A stretch of DNA of 64,000 nt, taken from positions 1,488,001 through 1,552,000 of the forward strand of contig NC_084711.1 of assembly GCF_033807575.1 (NCBI RefSeq), given 5' to 3'. The stretch comes from Cydia pomonella (lineage: Eukaryota > Arthropoda > Insecta > Lepidoptera > Tortricidae). Positions 43,017-54,165 of this stretch are shown in pieces; positions within the stretch are counted from its first letter, which is position 1; the number at the start of each line of letters is the position of its first letter. The notes under the pieces are model-generated. The model saw nothing but the letters and a program-made list of their open reading frames with translations. It was not told the DNA's origin and made no database searches. The position numbers and the translations under genes were made by a program.

Positions 43017-45127
43017 ATTTTTTGTCTTTTATGTATGATCTTAATTGAAATTACTTTCCTTTCTTCTTTATTCTTTCCCTCTAATGACAGATTTTTGTGG
43101 ATTGGATATTTTTCTCTAAATAACGTTCTAGTTTTAATTAAAATTGCGTGACATGTCAGCTTGGATTTCAGTTTATAAAACATTATATTTTATTCATACT
43201 TCATTAGTATAGATTTTTCGATTAATATTAGTATAGTACCAATAGATTATTCCGTATGATAATTACATGGAGTCCCTTGGGCGCCAAATACCCCAGACTA
43301 GTTACTACCGCGTCAATAGACACTCAGTTCGACAATTGCCTCGCTGGGATTTGAGGCAACTTGTTACATTCAAATGTTACATACTTTTGACACAATCAAC
43401 CATACTTTGCGAGATGAATGTGTAGCTCACACTGAACAACTTCCATTATAAGATCAACTCAACAACCGTGAATAAAATTGTGCCTCTCCCGAAGAAAAAA
43501 TTGACATGTGTCGAAGTGCATAAAACCAACTCTTTTTTTCACGGTTAGGGTTTGTTCTAATGAATATCAACTCTGCTATCAGAAGCTTTTTATATTTTCT
43601 GGCACTAGATTTATTTAAATCACCGAGAGTTCCTTTCTGTTTTCTGTATTAAAATATCCTTTTGCCAGCCCTACAGACGGTCATAATTTAATCATTCGCA
43701 TGTAGAAACTACTCGACTAGCATACCTAATAAAGAGCCAGTTTATTCACTAAAAGGATAATTAGATATATTAAACTATTTAAAATGTCAAGCCGGCGCGG
43801 ACTTTGGGAACTAAGCAAGGTACCTATTTACAGAACATTAAGTATCAACGTCGACACTGCTCACAGAACATTTATAAGACTTAATGCAAAGACATAAGGT
43901 TGTTTTTATTACTTAAATAAAGCTAATCTCCGATATAATACGACCCCGATATCCATTACTAACGTACGCAATCAGGGATCAGGCTTAAATTGGTCAGATG
44001 TTGAAGTAGTTCGTGACCGTTTTTACTAACTCGGAGTAAGCGTGTTACTTTAATTCAATTGATGTGAAGCTGACGTTTTGGATAATTTGCTTTTGGTATT
44101 TAGGCACCGGATTTAACATGAAAGTCATGTAGAACGTACTTTAAAAGATTGTGTTGAATTGATATGACTGTTAACATTATGTTGTACCTAAGTGTTGTTC
44201 TAGCTAACCAACAGAGTAAAAAAGTATATCAAGTCCAAAGGCAATCAGAATATAATTATGGTAGAAAGAGTTAATAGGTACCAGTAGGTATTCATAAGTA
44301 TGTTAATAGTTAGTGCTCAATAGTTAGTGTTCAAATGTTAAGTACGTAATACAGGGTGTAACAAAAATTGTGGCGCTCCGTTTAAGCGCATATTTCGTAC
44401 CGTATTCTGATTATGATGCAAAAAAAAAATTCTTTTTCAATGGGGCAGGTCAACCAAATTAAAACCCTCCATAAGAATACAAAAAAAATCTCGTCCAAAC
44501 ATTTAATCTTCTGTTTTTTCTTTTATAACACGATGCCGAATAGGTCCTTAAAAGGATCCCTACTATTTATGATACATTGATGTTTTGTATAATACAGAAA
44601 ATGTTATCAACTACTCGTACATAAATTACATAATCAAATAAAAACCATCAATAAATTTTCAACTCTTTTCACTTATCATACAGTCCAAATTAACTAAACT
44701 ACCAGTTGAATTTGTTATGAACCCCACTCACAACATCATTGGACCCAGAAGGGTTGTTGTAGAAATATTTGAACGGACGAACATGCATGCAAATTATGTT
44801 GGACCGTAAAATGTTATTGTGTTGGGCTAGTGTGTGTTATATTATTTAATTATGATTCTGAACTTATTTGAATTCATGTTTATTTTAGCATAATTTAAAC
44901 GATGATGAATAGATGAAACCAAATGGCGGAAAACAGGAGAGACCTTGATACAACAGTGCAACGCTCGTTAGGGCTAAAAAATAAATGACCATTTTGATAT
45001 ACTACTTAATCACTGTAGGTATTTACGAGTATATTGGTATCTTATTGTAAGCCTTAATTTATATATGAAATACAAACGAGCTTTGACATTGCGTACATGC
45101 AAACAATAATTTGTTATTTTTTTGTGA
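43017..45127. other. No gene seen
   Basis: Unique AT-rich sequence. ACAGGGTGTAACAAAAATTG at 44352 looks like the terminal repeat of a DNA transposon but no matching inverted end follows. CCTTGGGCGCCAAAT at 43275 resembles an LTR/primer-site boundary without further support. Confidence 0.35.
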
Positions 45128-45140
45128 TAATAATTTCAGT

Positions 45141-45417
45141 CTTTCAATCCGGAGGTCGTGGGTTCAAATCCTGGCTCGTACCAATGAGTTTTTCGCAACT
45201 TATGTACGAAATATCATTTGATATTTACCACTAGCTTTTCGGTGAAGGAAAACATCGTGAGGAAACCTGCAAACATCTGCGAAGAAATTCAAAGGTGTAT
45301 GTGAAGTCCCCAATCCGCATTGGGCTAGCGTGGGGACTATAGCCCGAGCCCTCTCGCGCATGAGAGGAGGCCTGTGCCCAGCAGTGGGACGTATATAGGC
45401 TGAATTATTATTATTAT
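45141..45417 (+). mobile_element. SINE S2, 5'-truncated, RTE-type tail, 13-bp target duplication
   Basis: Starts inside the tRNA head (CTTTCAATCCGGAGGTCGTG), B box GGGTTCAAATCCTGG, core GAGTTTTTCGCAACTTATGT and GTGAAGGAAAACATCGTGAG. The tail is GAGGCCTGTGCCCAGCAGTG, GGACGTATATAGGCTGAATT and (ATT)n, unlike the S2 copy at 15167. TAATAATTTCAGT flanks at 45128-45140 and 45418-45430. Confidence 0.92.
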
Positions 45418-45430
45418 TAATAATTTCAGT

Positions 45431-46529
45431 ACGTATAGTCCCATCATTATGCCTTAATAGATGCGATCAAAAATCGATGTGATTAATAGCAATAATAAAA
45501 AAAAAACCTTAATGGACATATAAGATCATAAATAATGTATATTTTACTAGATTTTTCATCTCTTCCCCCCTCAATTCCCCGCATTTCGAAATTGGAAAAA
45601 TCTCTAATACTCATGCGTTTTTACGAATTAAGAACACTTTCGTTGTCAGTTGGATTAAGAAACAAGATGCATCACGAATTTTGCGACACTAAAATTGTTG
45701 GTATTAGTAAGAAAAGACAAAAATGCGAGTGAGACCTCGCCAATCTAGAAATGAAGTTTTTCTTCGGGCGGCTTTTCTTGTCCTTTTCCCGCATAACACA
45801 CTGTTTTTGGATATTTCAGCGTCTGTATTAACACCAATCATGTATTTTCGACTGTCGTCCGCCAAGTGGCCGGTGGTCTTCCACTTCCTCGTTTTTGTGT
45901 CGGCATATTTAAGACCAACTTGATCATATATGATCTTCCGGACAACGTTTTTGAAGCTTACACTGCTTCTTAATTATATAAAAGGTAACTAGCCCCACAC
46001 TGACACATCCACACAATCAAGCCTGGCGCGCCGTTAACTAAGACCACGGAAACTATCCGTTTAACTGCACAAATAGTTCTTGCTTGCATTCCGGATTAGA
46101 GTTGCCAACATACGGACACCTATAGTAATGATGTGGCTGGAGCAGAGCGGACAGCGAAAGCGATAACGTATGGTACGCATGTACAATAGTTGACACTTTG
46201 GGTGAATTGTCCATTCGTTAATTTTATTGCAACGATATTACGGTCTGCCTTTGGTCAAACAGTTTTGCTGTTAGTATCTTCTTAACTTTAATCAAAGTGT
46301 ATTACGAGTAAAACAAAAAAAAAATACTCTTGTTAATTTAAAAACTAAATAATGACGAATGTTTATTTCTTTCAATAAATAAACTAACTGAGACTGATTG
46401 GACCTAATATTCTCATGTCACTTTTATTTATCTGTCTAGATACAACGTGAACGTTTTTTGTAACTAAGATTTATTGTGGCAACGACTGATAAAATGGCCA
46501 GCACTGGGGCATATTTGTTACTTTGTTTT
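45431..46529. other. No gene supported
   Basis: Frames at 45535-45732 and 45723-45923 are unsupported. On the minus strand 45860-45830 reads QKRGSGRPPATWRTTVE, reminiscent of a LINE C-terminus, but the continuation does not fit. Confidence 0.35.
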
Positions 46530-46547
46530 GGGTGAACGTTGGGCGCC
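46530..46547 (-). other. tRNA-Lys-type primer-binding site relic
   Basis: The minus strand reads TGGCGCCCAACGT, the complement of an animal tRNA-Lys 3' end, preceded by CTACACTTATTT. This matches the LTR-end/primer-site junction of Ty3/gypsy-like elements. The adjacent 46548-46760 (minus) has an AATAAA-like TCTTTATTTTTTG and might be LTR, but no second LTR or gag was found. Confidence 0.4.
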
Positions 46548-47926
46548 AAAATAAGTGTAGCCCTTCTCTGAAAAGACTGGCCCCCCTTCTCGAGAATAAG
46601 CTGGAGACAAAAGGTTTTTAACAGAAAGTTTTTTCAAAAAATAAAGAAACGGTTGTGTAGCCTATTCCAAAGCGTGTCCTTACCCGAGTCTGGCCTGGCC
46701 AAGTTTGACCTAACATTCATTATTAGCGGCTGACCCGGGAACTAAACTAATTAGCACTAAACGAACGCTCAAATAACTTTAGCGTACCGAGCAACTTGTT
46801 TTAAGTAACCTTTTAGTGGATGTTGCTGAGCATTCGAATTTAAACTTAAATACGAGTAGCTTATACTTAAAATATGTTGATGAGAACTTAAAGACTTTGC
46901 AGTTTAACTGTATATTATCAAAATAAATACATTATGAAATTTTCAGGTACAGGCTCTTATTTCTTTTTTGTTTGCTATGTATTAAACAAGTTACATTAAA
47001 AATATGATATTTTCTAAAAACATCATAAGCGATTTGCCACGTTGTTGTACCATTTTAGACTGTTAGATCATCTTTAAATAAATATATCTCTCAGTAAATA
47101 GCTCTAGGAAATATGCTAGTCAGCAAAATATTGTCAGTGCGTGACGATAATTTGGAATAAGTTAGCCTTGCGCCGATCCAGTTTGAAAAATCTTACCTCC
47201 AAAAATTTTCTTTAGGGACTTCAACGATTCGAATCTAATTTTTTTGATTGCCGTTAGAAAGAGAAAATCACGAACTTATGTCTCAAATGCACTTTAATAA
47301 TTTGTAAGAATATGAAATTGCTTCTGAAATTGGGCTATTTTAGTTTTGAGGGAGCTCAGAGATTACTTTTTCCTTTTTTTAAACTAACAACAAATTAAGA
47401 TTCAAAAAGATGATATCCGCGGTCCGGAGCTCGCACGTCCGTCTCGCTCACGCTTACGCTCAGTAAGAGTGAGAGGAACACGAATCTACGGGTCGTTAAG
47501 AAGGTGGCATTAAGATTGCACCACTGTATATAAGCACTAGTTAATACAGACTAAATTAGTCTAAGTTTACCGTCCAAAGGGAACTTTACTCATCCTGCCC
47601 GAGCCGCTAAAGATAACATTACAAATTCATGTAGCACACATTACAGGAAAAACCTAATTTAAGGTTAAAGGATTATCTCAAAGGAATAAATAATGTTTAA
47701 AGCGAACCCGTTATGAATTTAGCTCATTTTAATTTTAATTACAAAAAGAGCACGAATCTTGCATTTCCACAGATAATTCACAAGATAACTGAAGAATGTT
47801 AAAACTTTAAGCGAAATACTTTCTTTCAACTTTCTTTGAACTTAATATTCTGCGCAGTTTTATTATGAAGCTGATGTTTGGTAAGACAAAGATTCACCAC
47901 ATTTTATATATTACTTATCGTATTAT
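46548..47926. other. No gene seen
   Basis: The first ~200 bp may be an LTR remnant. The rest is unique. 47400-47520 is locally GC-rich (TCCGCGGTCCGGAGC) without an exon. Confidence 0.35.
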
Positions 47927-48432
47927 TAGGCATCGGAGTTTTTATCGCATGGTAAGACTAATAGCGAGCTATGGAGTCAACATTAGTAATAAAATTCAAC
48001 TCATATTCATATTCACACTCATTCATTTATTTAATTAGTGATTTTAATTTTACAAGGATAATAATGTTTGTAAACGATCCTTTAATTTTGTCTTTCTAAT
48101 AAAAAATAATCACCATTTTTATGTATTGATTAATTTACATTCATATTATTTTTACCTCTTTTAAAATACATATATTGTATTTTTTATAAATTTTCGTAAT
48201 ATAATCAGTACAAAAAATAGTAATTATTCTTATTTGTAATATTTATATATTCAAAGACAAAATTAAAGTATAGTGTATAACTCGTCAAAGTTCCAGTTCT
48301 TGGTTATAAAATTAAAATCACTTATTAAATAGATGAATGAGTATGAGTATGAATATGAGTTGAATTTTATTGCTAATGTCGACTCCATATCTCGCTATTA
48401 GTCTTACCATGCGATAAAAACTCCGATGCCTA
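47927..48432. mobile_element. MITE with ~125-bp terminal inverted repeats
   Basis: TAGGCATCGGAGTTTTTATC, GCATGGTAAGACTAATAGCG and AAAATTCAACTCATATTCAT on the left are inverted on the right at roughly 92% identity by eye. The ~250-bp spacer is AT-rich. 506 bp, no transposase frame. Confidence 0.85.
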
Positions 48433-49107
48433 CTTATTATATACGCCTTTATTTCACAAAGGATACAATTTATTGAAAATATATTTCCACGTTATTGAAT
48501 CACGGTTTGGCTTAGTGAAACTTTATTGGCAAGTTCGAACTAAACATTGATTTTACTCAAAAGTGGAACATGTGTTTTGATGATTTACACTGAATTTATG
48601 CATTTCAAGCGCATCGCAATTTTGAACAATATTTGATGGAGGACAAAATTTTCGAAAAGACATGCATGAAACAATTGGTAATGTAACACTTTTTGAATTT
48701 GAATTATCTTCGAGGAAGAAATTTTTCATTCATATTGTTTTGAGACACTTAATATTATAAGTAATCGTGTCAGATCCTGTCTTTCTTGTATTTATGTTTT
48801 TAAAATTTAAATTTTCAATAAGAGAAAACATTATTTATGTTGAGTTACAAACGAATGCAATTGGTCATGTATTAAAAACAGCCAATTTAAATTTAAACGG
48901 CGCAATCCAATTTCACATCAGTGAAGCTACAATGGACAAATTGTAAAAACGGCGTAAAAAACTCGCGGTTGATTGCATAAAGTAAAACCAGCAATATCAA
49001 TAGAGCCAAGCGTTGTAGCGCATTGCTGCGCTGATATTTTGTAGCAAAACCGCACAACATTTTTCTATCTTTTCGATCTGCATTCAAAGCAAAATTATGT
49101 TTCATTG
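48433..49107. other. No gene supported
   Basis: A 77-codon minus frame (48893-49126) starts inside the primer-binding-site-like sequence and does not resemble Gag. Confidence 0.35.
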
Positions 49108-49125
49108 GCCCCACGTTGGGCGCCA
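49108..49125 (-). other. Exact 18-nt tRNA-Lys primer-binding-site match
   Basis: The minus strand reads TGGCGCCCAACGTGGGGC, complementary to the 3' 18 nt of insect tRNA-Lys(CTT) including CCA (from established tRNA sequence). It marks the start of an LTR-retrotransposon internal region running toward lower coordinates. No flanking LTR pair, gag or pol is recognisable, so only this scrap remains, or it is coincidence. Confidence 0.45.
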
Positions 49126-49595
49126 TTTTTACGAGGCCTACGTATTCTACGCATGAGAAATAGATTACCTATGCAGATAGCATATCGTTCCCACTAATAT
49201 ATATACATATAAGTACAAGCTAGATACACTTACGTCAGAATTAATTAAGAAAGAGGATATATTTGTATCAAAATATTGACTAAATAAGTGAGATATATTG
49301 CTCTATCTATTTCGAAAAATTAACCGATCTTTGCTCAGACTAAAATATTAAAAAGTGGCTCGGAGACATTGTTGCGCAGATGTGAATGCTTGGCCAGTTC
49401 TTTTTACTGAATGCGGCACTGAATAACTTTTAGTCGTTTCTCTTTAAATTCTCTAGTTACAAATAACTCGCCTAAATGGGATAAACTGCTTTCATTTCTG
49501 GGTAACAAAACAAAAGAAGCTGCTTTTAAGGCTCGCTGAGCACGCTAAATAGCTAAATGAAACTTTAAATTTTACCCGAAACGTTTTCAGAAACG
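49126..49595. other. No gene seen
   Basis: AT-rich unique sequence next to the primer-site relic, with no LTR-like terminal dinucleotides evident. Confidence 0.3.
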
Positions 49596-49729
49596 TACAC
49601 TCAAGGTATTAAATATCGACACGGACAAAGTGCCAAAAATATGTACACACTACTTTAATGCAGGCAATAAGGTCGTGTATACATATTTTTGGCACTTTTT
49701 CCGTGTCGATATTTAATACCTTGACTGTA
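49596..49729. mobile_element. Near-perfect palindromic MITE
   Basis: TA-CACTCAAGGTATTAAATATC and TA-CAGTCAAGGTATTAAATATC (inverted) start ~53-bp arms through GACACGGA and AGTGCCAAAAATATGTA. The loop is ~24 bp. TA at each end. Confidence 0.85.
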
Positions 49730-49778
49730 CAATAATAATAATAAAATTGATGCCAATATTAGTATACCATAGTCAGTC

Positions 49779-50004
49779 GGCCCGATTCGAACTTTAAGAT
49801 ACGTCAAATATTAGGTCTATATACGATATGGATCGTATATGTCAGTGTCAAAAGTGACGTTTCTTCAAACAAAAACATCCTACCATCCATATCGTATAAT
49901 TTGACCTATTTTAAACTTAGTAAGCTTTATTTGACGTTCATAAGCGCATTGTAATATGCCTACTTGAATAATAAACTATCTTTATCTTATCTTAGAATCG
50001 GGCC
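49779..50004. mobile_element. MITE family G containing a LINE tail
   Basis: Ends GGCCCGATTCGAAC and GAATCGGGCC. Between 49925 and 49995 lies TTGACGTTCATAAGCGCATT, GTAATATGCCTACTTGAATA and TTATCTTATCTT, the 3' end of the LINE seen reversed at 22385. The LINE tail therefore inserted in, or recombined with, the MITE's right half. Confidence 0.75.
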
Positions 50005-50059
50005 CAATCTTTAGATTAGCAAAATATACATGTGTGTGATTTGTAGTATACACCTGCGG

Positions 50060-50175
50060 TGGCAGCATGGTTCTATTTTTATCACCTGTCACTATGCCCG
50101 TCACTTTCGCGCTTACTTAATTGTTAGAACGTGACAGGCATGCTGATAAATGATAAACATCCGACCATGTTAGCC
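50060..50175. mobile_element. Palindromic MITE
   Basis: GGTGGCAGCATGGTTCTATT and CACCTGTCACTATGCC pair with GTGACAGGCATGCTGATAAA and CCGACCATGTTAGCC in reverse. About 116 bp. Confidence 0.62.
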
Positions 50176-50615
50176 CTTCTGGTTTATTTACTACAAGTCC
50201 TACACCCAAGTCCTCCACAAGTTACTATGCATTTTTGCCACCATCAGTTACAAAATAACAAAAAATGGCGTGATAAACGCTGTAGTCGTTTACACTTCCT
50301 CTAATTTACCGGCCTTTATCATCAGTTTTAAGACCACATTTTTCACAATATTTATGAGTTAGCCACGCTTCCTTAAACGTTAAGGGACTCCCGTAATAGA
50401 CTGTTTTTTTGAATTATTAATGTTTTTAAAAAGATAACCGTGGGAAGATATATAGGTTGGGGTTTTAGGAGAGGAAATATTGCTGCTTCTTAGACTCCTT
50501 GAGTTTCGCGCGATAACAAAGGGGCTTCATACTGATATTATTATCTTGTTATATGGTTCTCATAGCCGATTTATATTACAATCAGACAGATTCGATTATA
50601 GTATTTTAAATTAGA

Positions 50616-50860
50616 TTTACAGTACATATGGTGCTACTTTCCCGCACGGTTCCGGGAGTGAGCACTTTCCGTGCATATGTCGAAACTTTAAATTAAAGAG
50701 CCATATGTACTGTAAAATGTTGTACCGTACACATGCGAATAGGTAATTCGCAACTCATGTCGATTTGAAACACTCCCTTCGATCGTGTTTTAATTTATCA
50801 CCACTCGTAGCGAATTTCCTATTTTCTGCACTTGTATCGTAAATAACTATTTCCATCCAG
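50616..50860. repeat. Inverted-repeat element
   Basis: TTTACAGTACATATGG (50616-50631) is perfectly inverted at 50701-50716. The following 140 bp (GCGAATAGGTAATTCGC, GCGAATTTCCTATTT) may belong to the same repeat unit. Confidence 0.55.
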
Positions 50861-51032
50861 CACGGGGAAGTTTTATTTTATTTTAAAATTAGTATCACTA
50901 GTGCGGAACCTCATCTGATGTCACTAAGGAACATTTAAAATAATAATAATTTTGATATTATGCCTATGCCAAAACTATGTAGCGGGAGGTTTTTGTTCAT
51001 AGAAGTTCTAATCGTACTTATATTAGGCTATC

Positions 51033-51145
51033 GGGCTATAACCGCGAAAATAGAAGTTAGTAAATTTCGAGCAACTATCTCTGTCACTCTAATTACGCCT
51101 TCATTGGAGTAAAAGAGAAAGAAAGTCCGATATTCGCGGTAGACC
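51033..51145. mobile_element. Palindromic MITE
   Basis: GGGCTATAACCGCGAAAATA and GGGTCTACCGCGAATATCGG (inverted right end) enclose pairing CTCTGTCACTCTAATTACGC / GGAGTAAAAGAG arms. 113 bp. Confidence 0.65.
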
Positions 51146-51291
51146 CTTAGCATGCCTAAACGTTGTGGACAAACGAGACTACTTTTCTGTGATTGATTTA
51201 CATTACTCCGATACGTGTAGTTATTTATAGTTATTATTTTTTGAAATTATATAGGACACATAAAATTATAACCTACCTAAAGACTACCTAA

Positions 51292-51555
51292 AGGTTGTCT
51301 GGAAGAGATCGCTTTTTAGCGATAAGACCGCCTGTTGTTCACCTCTATCTTCAATTCCTTATATATTTTATGTCTTTCCATGTACCTTTATTCTGAGGTT
51401 ATGCAAAGAGGATTTGTATTGTATCAAGTGAAATTTTATGATTACAGTACTTTGGATTCGTGAGGGACTTATTGTTTACCTCTTCTTAATGTGTTGTATT
51501 GTTTCTGTATTGAGGTGTGCAATAAAGAGTATTTGTATTTTATTGTATTGTATTA
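51292..51555 (+). mobile_element. LINE family B 3' end, composite
   Basis: AAAGGTTGTCTGGAAGAGAT, hairpin ATCGCT-TTTT-AGCGAT, AAGACCGCCTGTTGTTCACC, a first tail TGAGGTTATGCAAAGAGG, then GATTACAGTACTTTGGATTC, and from 51471 a second B tail with GAGGTGTGCAATAAAGAGTA and (TTGTA)n-like sequence. Two B tails are present in one copy. Confidence 0.8.
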
Positions 51556-52351
51556 TATAGATTATGTCGCCTAAAAAATTGAGAATTTGGACTTAACATA
51601 AACATAAAATCTCAATGATTAAGTCAAGTCCATTAGACCTCATCGGTTTATTCAGCGTTGGAAGGGTTGAATACAATGACCGCATTCACGTCTTACGTGA
51701 GTCTCGTAATAAATCAGTAGCCGGGGGGTTAATATTTGATCCTTGCCCTGCTCTACATAACCCGCTATATGTGGGATATGAATACATTCCATTGACTATT
51801 ATTCGTGTATGTGTGACAATAATAAATAAAATTAAATACTCGTAGCCGCGACAATGCATTCTGATCAAAAAGGGTAACAAGATGTGTGATTTTATTTATT
51901 TAGGAGGAATGTTTTCTGCTTTTCCTTAATATTGACAATATTGACACGTAGAGAATGCCTCATGGCATCAAATTCGCATTTGTGATTATCTTTGTTCAAT
52001 AAAATTTACATAAATAAATAAAGACTTATCTATAATACCACTTAATTTGTTGCTGAACTGTATTGGAGGCTAAGAACTTTAAAATGTCACCAGGTTCGTC
52101 GAGATGTATAAAGAGCAAAGATATTTCAAAAAATATAAACCTTTTGCAAACCTACAAGGTTCATAAAATATTATAGTAAACTTATGAAGCTAACCCGATA
52201 CCTGTTGCTAGAATTAATTCTGATCTCGCGCCTCAAATTATGACGAAGCCAAAGAAGCCGTACTCAACTGCCTGTAGGTAATGAGATATTTTGTTCCCCG
52301 TGCTGTAATATTTATTATGTACTATAATTAAGAGTTTCATTTCTCCACTAC
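51556..52351. other. No gene supported
   Basis: Overlapping opposite-strand frames at 51615-51880 have no recognisable product. AT-rich. Confidence 0.35.
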
Positions 52352-52544
52352 CTATAGGTTGTCTGGCAGGGATCGCTCTGTAGCGATAAGGCCGTCTGTT
52401 GTTCACCTCTATCTTCAATTCCTTATATATTTTATGTCTTTCCATGTACCTTTATTCTGAGGTTATGCAAAGAGGATTTGTATTGTATCACATTTTCATA
52501 AGTGAAATTTTCTGATTACAGTACTTTGGATTCGTGAGGGACTT
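52352..52544 (+). mobile_element. LINE family B 3' end, second copy
   Basis: Shares with 51292-51470 the block from GGTTGTCTGG through hairpin ATCGCT-CTGT-AGCGAT to GATTCGTGAGGGACTT. It carries an extra CACATTTTCATA and then continues into a different sequence at 52545. Confidence 0.8.
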
Positions 52545-53160
52545 CCGGTTTGAGCGCCATTTTGATAGTCACACCTCGTGATTAATTACTTTGTTTTTTG
52601 CTCATTAATATTGTTTAAAGTGTAATATCGATAGCTTATTATACAGTAAACTAATGTGGTAGTTTGCAGTGAATGAAGAATTAATCTTGAAACGCGTTTA
52701 GCCACCATTTTGGAGTCAACGTCCGGTAGTCCACGTGCTACTTGTAAAGTTCAGCTATCGCTTTACAAGTGCTGATGAAATCACCGTACACTGTCTTGTA
52801 CTAACCGTACAATTTTAGCCACTATAACCGTACAGAGCTCCTAATACCTCGATACTGGCGAAATAGTCCCACTGGACTAAAGCCATATTTTTAAGAAGAA
52901 GAAGAAGAACATCTCCAGATTTAATGTGTTTTTAACCATAGAGACTATACATCTCTATTGTATTGTAGTAATTATTTATTTTAAGATTATTATAATGTAA
53001 TGTTTACCCAGGTATTGGCTGTTGTATTTATAAATGTTGTTATGTATTTTTCATGTCACTATATGATCTTACTATAAATGTTGTATTGACTTGTAAAAGA
53101 GCCCTTGAGGCCTACTTGCATAATAAATTTTTGAATTTGAAGAATTTGAAGAATTCGTGA
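52545..53160 (+). mobile_element. LINE 3' UTR debris ending in two tails
   Basis: 52545-52905 (CCACCATTTTGGAGTCAACG, GTCCACGTGCTACTTGTAAA) ends in (GAA)n at 52895. 52906-53160 ends GACTTGTAAAAGAGCCCTTG, AGGCCTACTTGCATAATAAA and repeated TTGAATTTGAA, a common LINE tail. There is no remaining coding frame. Confidence 0.6.
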
Positions 53161-54165
53161 ACGAGTATATAGAATATCCTATAGATCAAATGCATGTGAT
53201 CGTAGTGAACACAAACTTTGGCCATAACTCCGTTGTCAAGAGGTTACCAACATCTTTCCCTGTTATAGTGTATTTGATGGCAACTCTAGATTTTATTGTC
53301 ACAATTAAGATGCAAGCATGCCAATAAAACGAATACCGTTATCGTAATAAACGTTTAATGCATGTATAATAAAACACCAACGTTAAAACAAGGCAAAATC
53401 AGATAACAGGCATCAAAACAGCCGTATTTTTCCAGTCACCAAATGAATTCGGTTATCACGACGCCTGACAAATCGAAAATGCACGTGAAAATACAGCCAC
53501 TAATCCGGACGTCAAATAAATTAGAAAGATATAGCGCGAGCTGCATACGTTGAATCCCATTATTTTGACGATGAATTGCCTCGATTGTACGAGAAACTTT
53601 GTTGTCAAATACGTAATGGAAATCATTGCATCGGACATTGATGATAATTAGGAGTTTGATGATAATAGTGTATCCAATTAGAGCGAGTTGCTAAGAAAAG
53701 TTAATCACTGTTTTGTGAAGATAATTAAGCATTAAATTTCAATAAAGTCTGGGTTTTAATGCTCATTTCATAAACTAGAAGCAATATTACAAACAAAGTA
53801 AAAAAAAGCAAAAAGTTGATTCTCATAAAGATTTTATGCTTAATTATCGTCACAAACTATCAGCGATTAACTACCTACGCTAATTAGTTACCCTTTTTTC
53901 AGAAAACTCCCTATTAGAATCATAATTTAAACATAATTGATTAGAGTCAAACTTGATGCCCACATAACAAAGCAAAATTATCTAAGATGTCATCTATATC
54001 TGTTATTAAAATTTGTCAAGTCAAGTCATTGAGGTACACCGCTTAAAGTAAAGGTATAGGTATAGGCATACCTATGGACCACACGGCCATATATATAAAC
54101 GGCCAAGCCATATATTTTGACTAAGTGTAGAGTTTGTAAATTTAAGGCTTGTAGATTGATCTGAC
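53161..54165. other. No gene seen
   Basis: Unique AT-rich sequence. The 60-codon minus frame at 53456 is unsupported. Confidence 0.35.

Noticed and set aside
45723..45923. Possible LINE C-terminus on the minus strand (GRPPATWRTTVE)
   Set aside because: The next residues do not follow the LINE pattern and a stop comes at once. Likely chance similarity.
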